7,635 nucleotides of DNA from Bacteroidota bacterium (GTDB lineage Bacteria > Bacteroidota > Bacteroidia > Bacteroidales > Cfx3-03): contig JAUZOX010000115.1 of the NCBI GenBank assembly GCA_030706265.1, positions 1 through 7,635 of the forward strand. The letters are read 5' to 3'. The position numbers and the translations under genes are program-made. Positions 1 to 5,776 of the stretch are shown here, piece after piece. Numbering within the stretch: the stretch's first letter is position 1; every line of letters starts with the position of its first letter. The notes under the pieces were generated by a model that was given only the letters and a program-made list of their open reading frames with translations, had not been told where the DNA came from and did not search any database.

Positions 1-116
1 AGGCCTATCCCACACTCTTTGGCTATAGCTTCAAAGGCAGCCAGGTTCTGTGCCGCTCCCGTGTTTGCGATTAACAATGTGATGATGAACAGAATTCCAA
101 GTTTCAGTTTTTTCAT
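1..116 (-). CDS. N-terminus of an exported protein of unknown function (truncated by window edge)
   Basis: An open frame starts with ATG at 116 on the minus strand and runs without a stop to the window edge, giving 38 codons. The N-terminus is a classic type I signal peptide: MKKLKLG followed by a hydrophobic core (ILFIITLLIA) and a small-residue cleavage region ending GAAQ, so cleavage is expected near residue 22-23. Ending a signal peptide in A-Q is common in Bacteroidota exported proteins. The mature part visible is only about 15 residues (NLAAFEAIAKECGIG), with one cysteine. That is too little to assign a family. There is no lipobox cysteine, so it should be periplasmic, outer-membrane or secreted rather than a lipoprotein. 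A -7 promoter box lies about 32 nt upstream. Confidence 0.75.
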   Translation of the reverse strand, partial: MKKLKLGILFIITLLIANTGAAQNLAAFEAIAKECGIG

Positions 117-147
117 GTGTGTAGTATTATAGGTTAATAGTTCGATC

Positions 148-155
148 CAAATTTA
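148..155 (-). promoter_or_regulatory. Candidate -7 box for the exported-protein gene
   Basis: On the minus strand 155 to 148 reads TAAATTTG, matching the Bacteroidota -7 consensus TAnnTTTG. A start site near 142 would give a leader of about 25 nt before the ATG at 116. No clear TTG -33 box is seen at the usual distance, so this is a partial match. Confidence 0.4.
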
Positions 156-246
156 AAGAATAACTATTCACGGATTTATTATGCGTTAAAAATATTTTAA
201 TCAAATTTTTTCCCATTTAAGACCTGAAAATATGAACAATTCATCG

Positions 247-262
247 AATACATTTGTGTATT
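247..262. repeat. 6-4-6 inverted repeat, possible operator
   Basis: AATACA, a 4-nt spacer TTTG, then TGTATT form a perfect inverted repeat 130 bp upstream of the exported-protein start. It lies upstream of that gene's -7 box, where an activator or repressor could bind. In AT-rich DNA a 6-bp arm can arise by chance. The plus strand also reads TACATTTG (249-256), a -7 consensus match, but no -33 partner is visible. Confidence 0.25.
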
Positions 263-283
263 GATTAAAATATTCCGACTTAA

Positions 284-318
284 ATTTTTTTTCTAAATAA
301 ATTCATTTTTTTTCTAAA
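284..318. repeat. 14-bp direct repeat pair, two helical turns apart
   Basis: The word ATTTTTTTTCTAAA occurs at 284-297 and again at 305-318, exactly 21 bp apart start to start. Both copies are identical. The spacing puts the repeats on the same face of the helix, as expected for tandem protein-binding sites. The T8 tracts would also give phased DNA bending. The role is unknown. Confidence 0.5.
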
Positions 319-340
319 GCTAAATTTTGGGGTCCGGATT

Positions 341-391
341 ATTCCCAAAATGAGAAAAAACAATTTTTTCCAATTGCAAAATGAGAAAAAA
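341..391. repeat. Two direct copies of a CAAAATGAG(A)6 word
   Basis: CAAAATGAGAAAAAA is present at 346-360 and 377-391, 31 bp apart start to start. The first copy is preceded by ATTCC, so its reverse complement contains CTCATTTTGGGAAT. That links it to the plus-strand copies at 711-723 and 798-810. The pair could be operator sites or part of an inverted-repeat element spanning roughly 341-810. Confidence 0.5.
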
Positions 392-526
392 GAGACGCCA
401 CCCTCACGTTTTATATCACACTGTTTTTCTGTATATTACAACCCTATTCTTTAATAATCTGTTTAAGCTCCAGTTAAAGCGCTACTTTATATAAACAACG
501 AGCCTATACCCTGTTGCTATAGCGCC

Positions 527-558
527 TTGCCGAAAACCGAAAACCGAATTTATCTTTG
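527..558 (+). promoter_or_regulatory. Plus-strand promoter with a tandem-repeat spacer
   Basis: TTG at 527-529 and TATCTTTG at 551-558 are separated by 21 nt, a good fit to the Bacteroidota consensus (TTG, about 19-21 nt, TAnnTTTG). Transcription would start near 564. The spacer is almost entirely a short tandem repeat of CCGAAAA (530-536, 537-543, partial 544-548). No protein-coding gene follows within 1 kb on the plus strand, which is why a non-coding product is proposed. Confidence 0.5.
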
Positions 559-710
559 TATACATCGCAAACAAAATCTCTTTTCAGCTTGTGATCAGGC
601 GACAACCTTTAGCGCTTAAAGATCAACTGTATAACGTCACGTCTCACCGATCACCACCGTGGACATCGGCTTATTCCGCCTCATAAGGTTTAAAAAATGA
701 AGCAAATTTT

Positions 711-810
711 CATTTTGGGAAATCTAATACACGACAAATGAGGAAATCGTCCAATCGATATATTCCCCTCATCCTCAACGCCCTGTTCCTAATCTTTCAT
801 TTTGGGAAAT
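711..810. repeat. Two direct copies of CATTTTGGGAAAT, inverted relative to 341-391
   Basis: CATTTTGGGAAAT occurs at 711-723 and 798-810, 87 bp apart and both preceded by T. The core TCATTTTGGGAA is the reverse complement of 342-353, and TCATTTTG is shared with the copy at 377-391. The first copy can also fold as a short hairpin (ATTTTC, a 6-nt loop, GGAAAT) if transcribed. These are direct readings of the sequence. Any regulatory role is inference. Confidence 0.5.
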
Positions 811-861
811 TTGCTAAATAAAGACCCGGCTTAATTTGTAACTAACCGAAGTTCATCACGA

Positions 862-892
862 AAAGAAGCCCTGCTTTTGGCGGGGCTTCTTT
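862..892. terminator. Strong intrinsic terminator hairpin, usable in both directions
   Basis: The arms AAAGAAGCCCTGC (862-874) and GCGGGGCTTCTTT (880-892) pair over 13 positions with one G-U wobble around a 5-nt loop. Short T runs flank it on both strands, though neither is long. On the plus strand it would end the candidate RNA starting near 564. On the minus strand it would end the sigma-factor transcript about 125 bp after its stop codon. Confidence 0.7.
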
Positions 893-897
893 CAAAT

Positions 898-921
898 AGA
901 GGAAAACTAATATCCTCTTTT
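898..921 (+). terminator. Second, weaker hairpin with T run
   Basis: AGAGGA (898-903) pairs with TCCTCT (913-918) across a 9-nt loop and is followed by TTTA on the plus strand. It lies only 5 bp past the first hairpin. A tandem arrangement suggests back-up termination of plus-strand transcription coming from the left. Confidence 0.35.
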
Positions 922-1016
922 ATCACAATATCAATACTATAACGTAAATCTATTCATTTAGAAGCAACAATTATATCGACTATGAGTTAAATTCGAAAGT
1001 CTAGGTCTATCATATA

Positions 1017-1517
1017 TTAATTTTGGTAATCTTCAAGTGACTCCATTAATTTTTGACGGGTAAGGAATATACGGCTCTTAACCGTTCCGATCGAAATATT
1101 CAATCTATCCGCTATTTCATGGTATTTGTAACCGGAATGGTACATTTCAAAGGGTAAACGTTGTACCTCATCGAGTTTACAAATCTTACTGTGAATCTCT
1201 TTTTCCTGATATTCACTCTCGGGAGATGGAAAATCTGACTTACGTTGAATGTGATTCAAATCATCCATTTTATCTATTAAAGAATTAATTTTATGTGTTT
1301 TACGATAATTGTTAATGAAAGTGTTTTTCATTATCGTAAATGCCCAGGCCTTCAAGTTTGTGTCATCTTCAAACTTGTCACGGTTTACCAATGCCTTCAG
1401 ATACGTTTCCTGCATCAAATCATTGGCATCCTCTATGTTTCCGGTTAAAGTATTGGCAAAATATTGCAGATTATTTTGCAGCTTCAACAATTGTGAGTTA
1501 AATTCCATTGCCGTCAT
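1017..1517 (-). CDS. ECF-type RNA polymerase sigma factor (sigma-70 family)
   Basis: This 166-residue protein is a small alternative sigma factor that would direct RNA polymerase to a stress or surface-function regulon. Region 2 covers roughly residues 16-74, with the core-binding pattern DANDLMQETYLKA (30-42) and the promoter-melting segment around NLKAWAFTIMKNTFINNYRK. Region 4 covers roughly 109-161, with the helix-turn-helix YHEIADRLNISIGTVKSRIF (132-151) that reads the -35-type element. Region 3 is absent, as in all ECF factors. The frame is open back to an ATG at 1604 (195 residues). The ATG at 1517 was chosen because family members begin just before the EFNSQLLKLQ helix, and the extra 29 residues look unlike any sigma region. 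The ATG at 1508 is a further option. No anti-sigma gene lies next to it, so signalling control is not evident from context. Confidence 0.88.
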   Translation of the reverse strand: MTAMEFNSQLLKLQNNLQYFANTLTGNIEDANDLMQETYLKALVNRDKFEDDTNLKAWAFTIMKNTFINNYRKTHKINSLIDKMDDLNHIQRKSDFPSPESEYQEKEIHSKICKLDEVQRLPFEMYHSGYKYHEIADRLNISIGTVKSRIFLTRQKLMESLEDYQN

Positions 1518-1632
1518 GTCTATAAATTTTAAGGTTCCCTCTTTTCCAATTCGCAAAAAGCATGCAATTGTAAAAATCGGAAGCCGATCTTTATTTATAT
1601 TCATTCTTATTAAATGGAATATGAATCACATA

Positions 1633-1649
1633 CCGAAAAAATATTTCGG
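1633..1649. repeat. Inverted repeat upstream of the sigma-factor gene
   Basis: CCGAAA (1633-1638) and TTTCGG (1644-1649) form a perfect 6-bp inverted repeat with a 5-nt loop, between the peroxiredoxin stop codon and the sigma-factor start. As a terminator for the peroxiredoxin transcript it is weak, because no T run follows on the minus strand. A binding site for control of the sigma gene is equally possible. Confidence 0.3.
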
Positions 1650-1708
1650 ATATTTATTGAAGCCCAAAAAAATTATTCTTAAACTATATTTGATTATCCA
1701 TCAATTAA

Positions 1709-2257
1709 TTATTGCTTCTCGTATTTTAAAGCGGATAGCGCCTCCCGAATGTGTTGCTCGGGCCTGGTTTGGGAATTGTAAACATGGACAACGATGCCTT
1801 TCTTGTTGACGATATAGGTCACTCTCCCGGGAATAGTCCCCATCATACTTGCCGGAACGCCAAACAATTTACGGATTTTATTGTCTTTATCGGATAACAG
1901 GGTAAAGTTCAGGTGGTTTTTGAGGACGAACTGTTTGTGGCTTGCGACATCGTCACCACTAATGCCAATGATCATGGCGTTGATATGGGTAAAGTCCTTT
2001 AAATTATCTCTGAAACTGCAAGCTTCCTTCGTACAACCGGGAGTACCGTCTTTGGGATAAAAATAAATGACCAGATTCTTCTTTCCCAGGACCGTATGAA
2101 CGTCAAACAGCTTACCATTTTGGTCGGGCAGCTTAAATCCGGGCAGAGGGCTTCCAACTTCGACTTTATGTGCGTTTTGAGCCGATAATGTTGATAAAGG
2201 AGTTGTTCCAAACAACAATAATCCCCATATCGTCAGTGAAATAATCAGGGTTTTCAT
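1709..2257 (-). CDS. bcp: Exported thiol peroxidase, Bcp/PrxQ-type peroxiredoxin
   Basis: The protein reduces hydrogen peroxide and organic hydroperoxides using a reactive cysteine that is recycled by a thioredoxin-like partner. The mature domain carries the family signature YPKDGTPGCTKEAC. The peroxidatic Cys is residue 75, with Thr72 and Pro73 in the PxxxTxxC pattern. A second Cys five residues later (Cys80) matches the resolving cysteine of E. coli Bcp. The active-site Arg is probably residue 145 in PGRVTYIV. Unlike standard cytoplasmic Bcp (about 155 residues), it has an N-terminal signal peptide of about 26 residues: MKT, a hydrophobic core TLIISLTIWGLLLF, and cleavage near LSA-QN. It is therefore expected in the periplasm. 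The ATG at 2257 was chosen; the frame extends only to an in-frame TTG at 2269, which would add four polar residues before the signal peptide. It lies 102 bp downstream of pruA on the same strand. Confidence 0.9.
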   Translation of the reverse strand: MKTLIISLTIWGLLLFGTTPLSTLSAQNAHKVEVGSPLPGFKLPDQNGKLFDVHTVLGKKNLVIYFYPKDGTPGCTKEACSFRDNLKDFTHINAMIIGISGDDVASHKQFVLKNHLNFTLLSDKDNKIRKLFGVPASMMGTIPGRVTYIVNKKGIVVHVYNSQTRPEQHIREALSALKYEKQ

Positions 2258-2289
2258 TTGACTTTGCAATTTTTAGTTACATTTATTAA

Positions 2290-2297
2290 CAAATGTA
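2290..2297 (-). promoter_or_regulatory. Candidate -7 box for the peroxiredoxin gene
   Basis: On the minus strand 2297 to 2290 reads TACATTTG, a match to TAnnTTTG. A start near 2284 would give a leader of about 26 nt. A TTG lies upstream (2324-2322), but the 24-nt spacing is longer than usual. The gene may use this promoter in addition to read-through from pruA. Confidence 0.4.
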
Positions 2298-2359
2298 ATA
2301 AAAGAAAGTCTGAAACTACTTCAACAAATGATATGGGGATGATAAATCGCCTAGAGTTT

Positions 2360-3988
2360 TTATTTTTTCATATAAGGGTATCTGAAATCGGTAGGTGGCA
2401 CCAGGGTTTCTTTGATGTTACGGGGGCTTACCCAACGCATCAGATTCATTTTACTGCCCGACTTATCGTTTGTTCCGGAAGCTCTTGCACCTCCGAAAGG
2501 CTGCTGGCCGACCAGGGCACCCGTTGGCTTATCGTTGATGTAAAAGTTTCCGGCAGCATAGCATAAGGCATCATAAGCCTTCAACATGGCTTTGCGGTCA
2601 CGGCTAAAGATGGAGCCGGTCAAGGCATAGGGCGAAGTTTCATCACAGATGCGGAGAGTTTCTTCGTAATCTTTGTCTTCGTAAACATAAACCGTAATCA
2701 CTGGGCCAAATATCTCTTCCTCCATGGTCTTGAAATGTGGGTCAGTGGTTAGGATAACAGTGGGCTGGATAAAATAACCCTTTGTCTTATCCCCTTCCCC
2801 ACCTGCAATGATCGTAGCAGACTCTGAGCCCTTTGCATATTCGAGGTATTTCATGATGGTGTTGTATGCCTTTTCATCGATCACGGCGTTAACAAAATTA
2901 TCAGGATTCATCACATCCCCCATCCTGATCTCTGCAATCATCGAAAGCACCTTCTCCTTTACCCCTGGCCATAACGAAGCCGGGATATAGGCCCTTGAAG
3001 CGGCCGAACATTTCTGGCCCTGAAATTCAAAGGAACCCAGAATGATGGCAGTAGCCAATTCGTCAACATTTGCCGAACTGTGTGCAAAGATGAAGTCTTT
3101 ACCTCCGGTTTCGCCCACGATTCTTGGATATGAACGGTATACATCGAGATGATCGGTAATCTGCTTCCACAGGCCTTTAAAGGTAGCGGTAGAGCCCGTA
3201 AAATGGAGTCCTGCAAACTGGGGATGAGCCAATACGATGTTGCTGATGGTGTTTCCGGATCCGGGTACGAAATTGATGACGCCTTCCGGTAAGCCTGCTT
3301 CGATGAGTATCTTCATGACATAATAACTCGAAAGCAACGAGGCCGTTGCGGGTTTCCAAACAGTGGTGTTTCCCATCAAGGCCACTGAGGCGTTGAGATT
3401 TAGTGCAATAGAGGTGAAATTGAAAGGAGTAACGGTATAGATAAAGCCTTCGAGAGGACGGTACTCCATCCTGTTTATTGCAACATTGGATGATGTTGGC
3501 TGAGAATCATAGATTTCAGAGGCAAAGAAGGAATTGAACCTGAGAAAGTCGATGGTCTCACATACGGCATCGATTTCAGCTTGATAAATATTCTTGCCTT
3601 GTCCCAACATGGCCGATGCATTCATCCGGTAGCGGTATTTTGTGGACATCAATTCAGCAGCCTTCAGCATGATGGAAGAACGATCGATCCATGACATGTT
3701 CATCCATTGATGCTTGGCAGCCAATGCAGCCTCTATCGCCATTTTGACTTCCTTATCGGTTGCCTGGTGGCACAAAGCAAGCACATGACCATGGTCGGTG
3801 GGCATTACGACCTCATGAAGTAACCCCGTACGAATCTCTTTGCCACCAATAATGAGGGGTATTTCAATCTTTTGATTGTACTGACGCTGGAGTTCATCAT
3901 TGAGTTGATGGGCTTCAGCACTGCCGGGAAGGTATTGCTTGACTACCTCATTAGCAGGTTCGCTGAAGTTAATTATTGCATTGTTCAT
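2360..3988 (-). CDS. pruA: 1-pyrroline-5-carboxylate (L-glutamate gamma-semialdehyde) dehydrogenase
   Basis: This 542-residue aldehyde dehydrogenase performs the second step of proline breakdown, oxidising glutamate gamma-semialdehyde (open P5C) to glutamate with NAD+ in the cytoplasm. The full ALDH fold is visible. TPFNFT contains Asn190 of the oxyanion region, WKPA has Lys212 for cofactor binding, and FTGS (263-266) is the Rossmann loop. The general-base Glu293 is in VGETGGKDF, the nucleophile Cys327 in FQGQKCSAASRAY, and EEIFGPV (424-430) closes the cofactor site. Length and motifs match the stand-alone long P5CDH group shared by Bacteroidota and mitochondria (ALDH4), not the fused PutA of proteobacteria. 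No proline dehydrogenase lies nearby, so that partner must be elsewhere. The start at ATG 3988 has a typical A-rich leader and a good promoter 66 bp upstream. Confidence 0.95.
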   Translation of the reverse strand: MNNAIINFSEPANEVVKQYLPGSAEAHQLNDELQRQYNQKIEIPLIIGGKEIRTGLLHEVVMPTDHGHVLALCHQATDKEVKMAIEAALAAKHQWMNMSWIDRSSIMLKAAELMSTKYRYRMNASAMLGQGKNIYQAEIDAVCETIDFLRFNSFFASEIYDSQPTSSNVAINRMEYRPLEGFIYTVTPFNFTSIALNLNASVALMGNTTVWKPATASLLSSYYVMKILIEAGLPEGVINFVPGSGNTISNIVLAHPQFAGLHFTGSTATFKGLWKQITDHLDVYRSYPRIVGETGGKDFIFAHSSANVDELATAIILGSFEFQGQKCSAASRAYIPASLWPGVKEKVLSMIAEIRMGDVMNPDNFVNAVIDEKAYNTIMKYLEYAKGSESATIIAGGEGDKTKGYFIQPTVILTTDPHFKTMEEEIFGPVITVYVYEDKDYEETLRICDETSPYALTGSIFSRDRKAMLKAYDALCYAAGNFYINDKPTGALVGQQPFGGARASGTNDKSGSKMNLMRWVSPRNIKETLVPPTDFRYPYMKK

Positions 3989-4053
3989 TTGTTGTTTGGT
4001 TTAAATAAGCGAATGAGTATTACTGATTGCGTGTGATTCCTTTGATAATCGGA

Positions 4054-4084
4054 CAAATTTATAAATTTAAAGCGTTATGCACAA
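4054..4084 (-). promoter_or_regulatory. Promoter of pruA
   Basis: Read on the minus strand, TTG (4084-4082) is followed after 20 nt by TAAATTTG (4061-4054), an excellent match to the Bacteroidota primary promoter. Transcription would start near 4047, giving a leader of about 59 nt. Confidence 0.6.
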
Positions 4085-4146
4085 TCATGCAAATCACTTT
4101 AATATTCTCTCTTTTTATCCGTAAATAAATTGCATAAATCGGTCGG

Positions 4147-4305
4147 ATGGAACTCGCAAGTATGCCCGGTTCCCCGGTGTTTGTGATTTCCAATCCTGTT
4201 CGTATCATCATTGAGAATAGAAACAAACCGGAAATGAAAAATATCCTTGAATGTTTAAAAGAAGAGGCAAAATTGATGACTCATACAATCATTACAACGT
4301 TATAA
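4147..4305 (+). CDS. Possible small protein of 52 residues, unknown
   Basis: An ATG at 4147 opens 52 codons ending in TAA at 4303-4305, with an in-frame stop 12 nt before the ATG. The product starts MELASMPGSPVFVISNP, continues with a basic-hydrophobic stretch RIIIENRNKPEMKN and then a charged helix-like segment ILECLKEEAKLM. It has one cysteine, no signal peptide and no obvious membrane segment. There is a GG-rich stretch just before the start but no recognisable promoter. It could be a real small gene, the remnant of a longer one, or a chance frame. I recognise no family. Confidence 0.25.
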   Translation: MELASMPGSPVFVISNPVRIIIENRNKPEMKNILECLKEEAKLMTHTIITTL

Positions 4306-4339
4306 GGACAGGATGAAAATATTTAAGCGAATGAAATAC

Positions 4340-4355
4340 GGTGCCAAAAGGCACT
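4340..4355. repeat. Small GC hairpin in the divergent region
   Basis: GGTGCC and GGCACT pair around an AAAA loop, with five Watson-Crick pairs plus one wobble. It lies 34 bp after the stop of the possible 52-codon ORF. It could be its terminator, but no T run follows on the plus strand, so this is weak. Confidence 0.25.
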
Positions 4356-4447
4356 CACAGTAAAAAGAAAGTATTTTGTCGACTTTTGTCGTAACTTATT
4401 CCGAAAATTAATTTCAATATTGCCATAATCTCAGAGTATAACTTTAC

Positions 4448-4462
4448 ATTATTGTCAATAAT
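4448..4462. promoter_or_regulatory. Perfect 7-1-7 palindrome, candidate operator
   Basis: ATTATTG, a central T, and CAATAAT form a perfect 15-bp palindrome 113 bp upstream of the GNAT-like start codon. Odd palindromes with a TTGTCAA-like core suit a dimeric helix-turn-helix regulator. The regulator is unknown and AT-rich chance symmetry is possible. Confidence 0.35.
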
Positions 4463-4575
4463 TTTTATATTAGCGTTAATAAACTGTTAATTAATTTATT
4501 TTAAAGTCAGTATGAAATTGATACTATGATAATTCAAAAAACTTTTACACCTTTAGTCCCTTAAATAATTCCGGA

Positions 4576-5712
4576 ATGGGTGTAGAAATAAGGGAAGTAA
4601 AAACCAAGCAGGATCTAAGGACATTTATCAATTTGCCTGCTAAAATTCATAAAAATCATTCGAATTGGGTTCCGCCTATATACATGGATGATTGGGTCTT
4701 TTTTAACTCCAAAAAGAACAAATCTTTTTCATACAGTGATACCATCCTCCTGTTGGCTTATAAAGAAGGCCGGATTGCCGGGAGGATTATGGGTATCATC
4801 AATCATCGTTACAATGAGATACACAACGAAAAAGACGGCCGCTTTTGTTTTATGGAGACCTGGGACGATCAGGAAGTTTTTAATGCCTTGATTTCATATG
4901 TTGAAAATTGGGCGAAAGAAAAAGGAATGATCAACCTTGTCGGCCCGCTCGGATTCTCAGACAAAGATCCTCAGGGATTCCTGGTTGAAGGATTCAACGA
5001 ACCGATGGTGATAGCGGCAAACTGTAATTTTCCCTATATGCCACAATTACTCGAGCAGAAAGGGTATGAAAAGAAAGTAGATTGCGTGGTTTATAAAATC
5101 ATGATTCCTGAAAGGGTCCCGGAACTGTATTACAAGATATATGACCGGGTGATGAGCCGTAAAAATGTGCAAGTGCTTGAATTTACAAAAAGAAGCCAGC
5201 TTAAACCGCTCATAAAACCCATTTTAACCCTGCTCAACGAAACCTTTAAAGACATTTATGCTTTTGCGCCGTTTGAGGATTATGAGATGGCTGACTTTGC
5301 CAACCGTTATCTGATGATTTTGGATCCGCAGTTTATTAAGGTCGTCACAAACAATCAGGGAGAGGTCATCGGCTTTTTCATTGCCATGCCCGATATCAGT
5401 GAAGGAATCATTGCTTCAAAAGGTAAGATGATTCCATTTGGAATCTTCCAGATATTCAGTGCCCAGAAGAAGACAAAACAACTTGATTTGTTGCTTGGCG
5501 GTGTAAAGAAAGAATACCAGGGAACCGGGATTGATGTGGCAATGGGCATTAAAATGTTTGAGACTGCCATCAAGCGCGGAATGGAATACATAGATACTCA
5601 CCTGGAACTGGAAGACAACGTCAAAATGAACGCCGAATTCAAATTCCTGGGAAAAGAGATCTATAAACGTTACAGAATATTCACAAAGGGAATCAATTCA
5701 ATAACAAATTAA
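4576..5712 (+). CDS. Double-GNAT-like acyltransferase-family protein, candidate ceramide synthase
   Basis: This 378-residue protein belongs to the large GNAT-like group usually annotated only as hypothetical or N-acetyltransferase. The N-terminal half (about 1-175) shows the family pattern: FINLPAKIHKNHSNWVPP, then a strand with AGRIMGIINHRYNE, LVGPLGFSDKDPQGFLVEGF and a KGYEKKVDCVVYK strand. The C-terminal half (about 195-375) has GEVIGFFIAMPD, then the GNAT acyl-CoA pyrophosphate loop KKEYQGTGID (311-320) and a closing ELEDNVKMNAEFKFLGKEIYKRYRIF. There is no signal peptide or transmembrane helix. Its position directly before serine palmitoyltransferase and an SDR suggests it uses a fatty-acyl thioester to N-acylate 3-ketosphinganine or sphinganine. 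The ceramide synthase described in Caulobacter is also GNAT-like, which fits, but the substrate here is inference. The start at ATG 4576 fits the family's usual beginning. Confidence 0.85.
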   Translation: MGVEIREVKTKQDLRTFINLPAKIHKNHSNWVPPIYMDDWVFFNSKKNKSFSYSDTILLLAYKEGRIAGRIMGIINHRYNEIHNEKDGRFCFMETWDDQEVFNALISYVENWAKEKGMINLVGPLGFSDKDPQGFLVEGFNEPMVIAANCNFPYMPQLLEQKGYEKKVDCVVYKIMIPERVPELYYKIYDRVMSRKNVQVLEFTKRSQLKPLIKPILTLLNETFKDIYAFAPFEDYEMADFANRYLMILDPQFIKVVTNNQGEVIGFFIAMPDISEGIIASKGKMIPFGIFQIFSAQKKTKQLDLLLGGVKKEYQGTGIDVAMGIKMFETAIKRGMEYIDTHLELEDNVKMNAEFKFLGKEIYKRYRIFTKGINSITN

Positions 5713-5746
5713 ACAAGACGTTTCAAATCAAGACCAGGACATAAAT

Positions 5747-5776
5747 ATCTCGCCGATAAGGGCTGATTTTTGTTTT
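5747..5776 (+). terminator. Weak terminator-like structure after the GNAT-like gene
   Basis: ATC (5747-5749) and GCC can pair with GGC and GAT (5765-5767) as an interrupted stem, followed by TTTTTGTTTT. It overlaps the -33 region of the spt promoter. The stem is short, so partial read-through into spt is likely. Confidence 0.25.

Larger units (their letters stand above)
564..892 (+). ncRNA. Candidate structured non-coding RNA of about 330 nt
   Basis: The segment is bounded by a plus-strand promoter (527-558) and a strong GC-rich hairpin followed by a short T run (862-892). No ORF of useful size lies between them. Local complementarities read directly from the sequence include CTTTA/TAAAG (607-611 with 617-621), CCGAT/ATCGG with inner CCA/TGG (647-669), CTTAT/ATAAG (670-674 with 683-687) and ATGAGG/CCTCAT (738-743 with 767-772). 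I do not recognise a known family. RNase P, tmRNA and 6S signatures are not present as a set. The short hairpins could occur by chance, so the call rests mainly on the promoter-terminator pair. The 3' part of a minus-strand sigma-factor transcript is an alternative use for the hairpin. Confidence 0.3.
117..1016. other. 900-bp gene-poor intergenic region
   Basis: No convincing protein-coding frame is present. The first 300 bp are very AT-rich. From about 530 the composition becomes more balanced, and the stretch ends in two hairpins at 862-921. It holds a 6-4-6 inverted repeat (247-262), a 14-bp direct repeat pair (284-318), a 15-bp direct repeat pair (346-391), two inverted copies of the same core word (711-723 and 798-810), a plus-strand promoter (527-558) and a set of possible RNA hairpins. 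Each is listed separately. The longest plus-strand ATG frame noticed between the promoter and the hairpins, at 697-741, is only 14 codons. I see nothing definite in 893-1016 beyond the second hairpin. Confidence 0.6.
3989..4575. other. 587-bp divergent intergenic region between pruA and the GNAT-like gene
   Basis: The pruA side holds a good minus-strand promoter. The middle holds a possible 52-codon ORF and a small hairpin. The right side, strongly AT-rich, holds a TTTTGTCG double repeat (4374-4381 and 4384-4391) and a perfect 15-bp palindrome (4448-4462). I found no clean plus-strand TAnnTTTG promoter for the gene at 4576. The nearest forms, TAACTTTA at 4439-4446 and TAATTTTT a little further on, each miss one base. 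Confidence 0.5.

Noticed and set aside
138..150. TTCGATCC resembling a tRNA T-arm
   Set aside because: A plus-strand tRNA would have to start inside the exported-protein gene, and no acceptor, D or anticodon stems match.
697..741. 14-codon ORF that could be a leader peptide
   Set aside because: There is no downstream gene on the plus strand to attenuate, no run of a single amino acid, and the length is expected by chance.
741..834. Fragments reminiscent of RNase P RNA (GAGGAAATCGTCC near 740 and CCCGGCTTA near 825)
   Set aside because: The two pieces are about 80 nt apart instead of roughly 250-300, the first lacks the conserved GAAAGTCCGG core, and no other RNase P element is present.
1685..1692. 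Plus-strand TATATTTG matching the -7 consensus
   Set aside because: It has no -33 partner and would transcribe antisense to the peroxiredoxin; single octamer matches are expected by chance in AT-rich DNA.
1309..1809. Plus-strand 166-codon open frame
   Set aside because: It lies antisense to the sigma factor and peroxiredoxin, has no family resemblance, and its composition is that of a shadow frame.
4525..4563. 12-codon ATG frame just before the GNAT-like gene
   Set aside because: It is too short, has no ribosome-binding signal and shows no attenuation-type structure after it.
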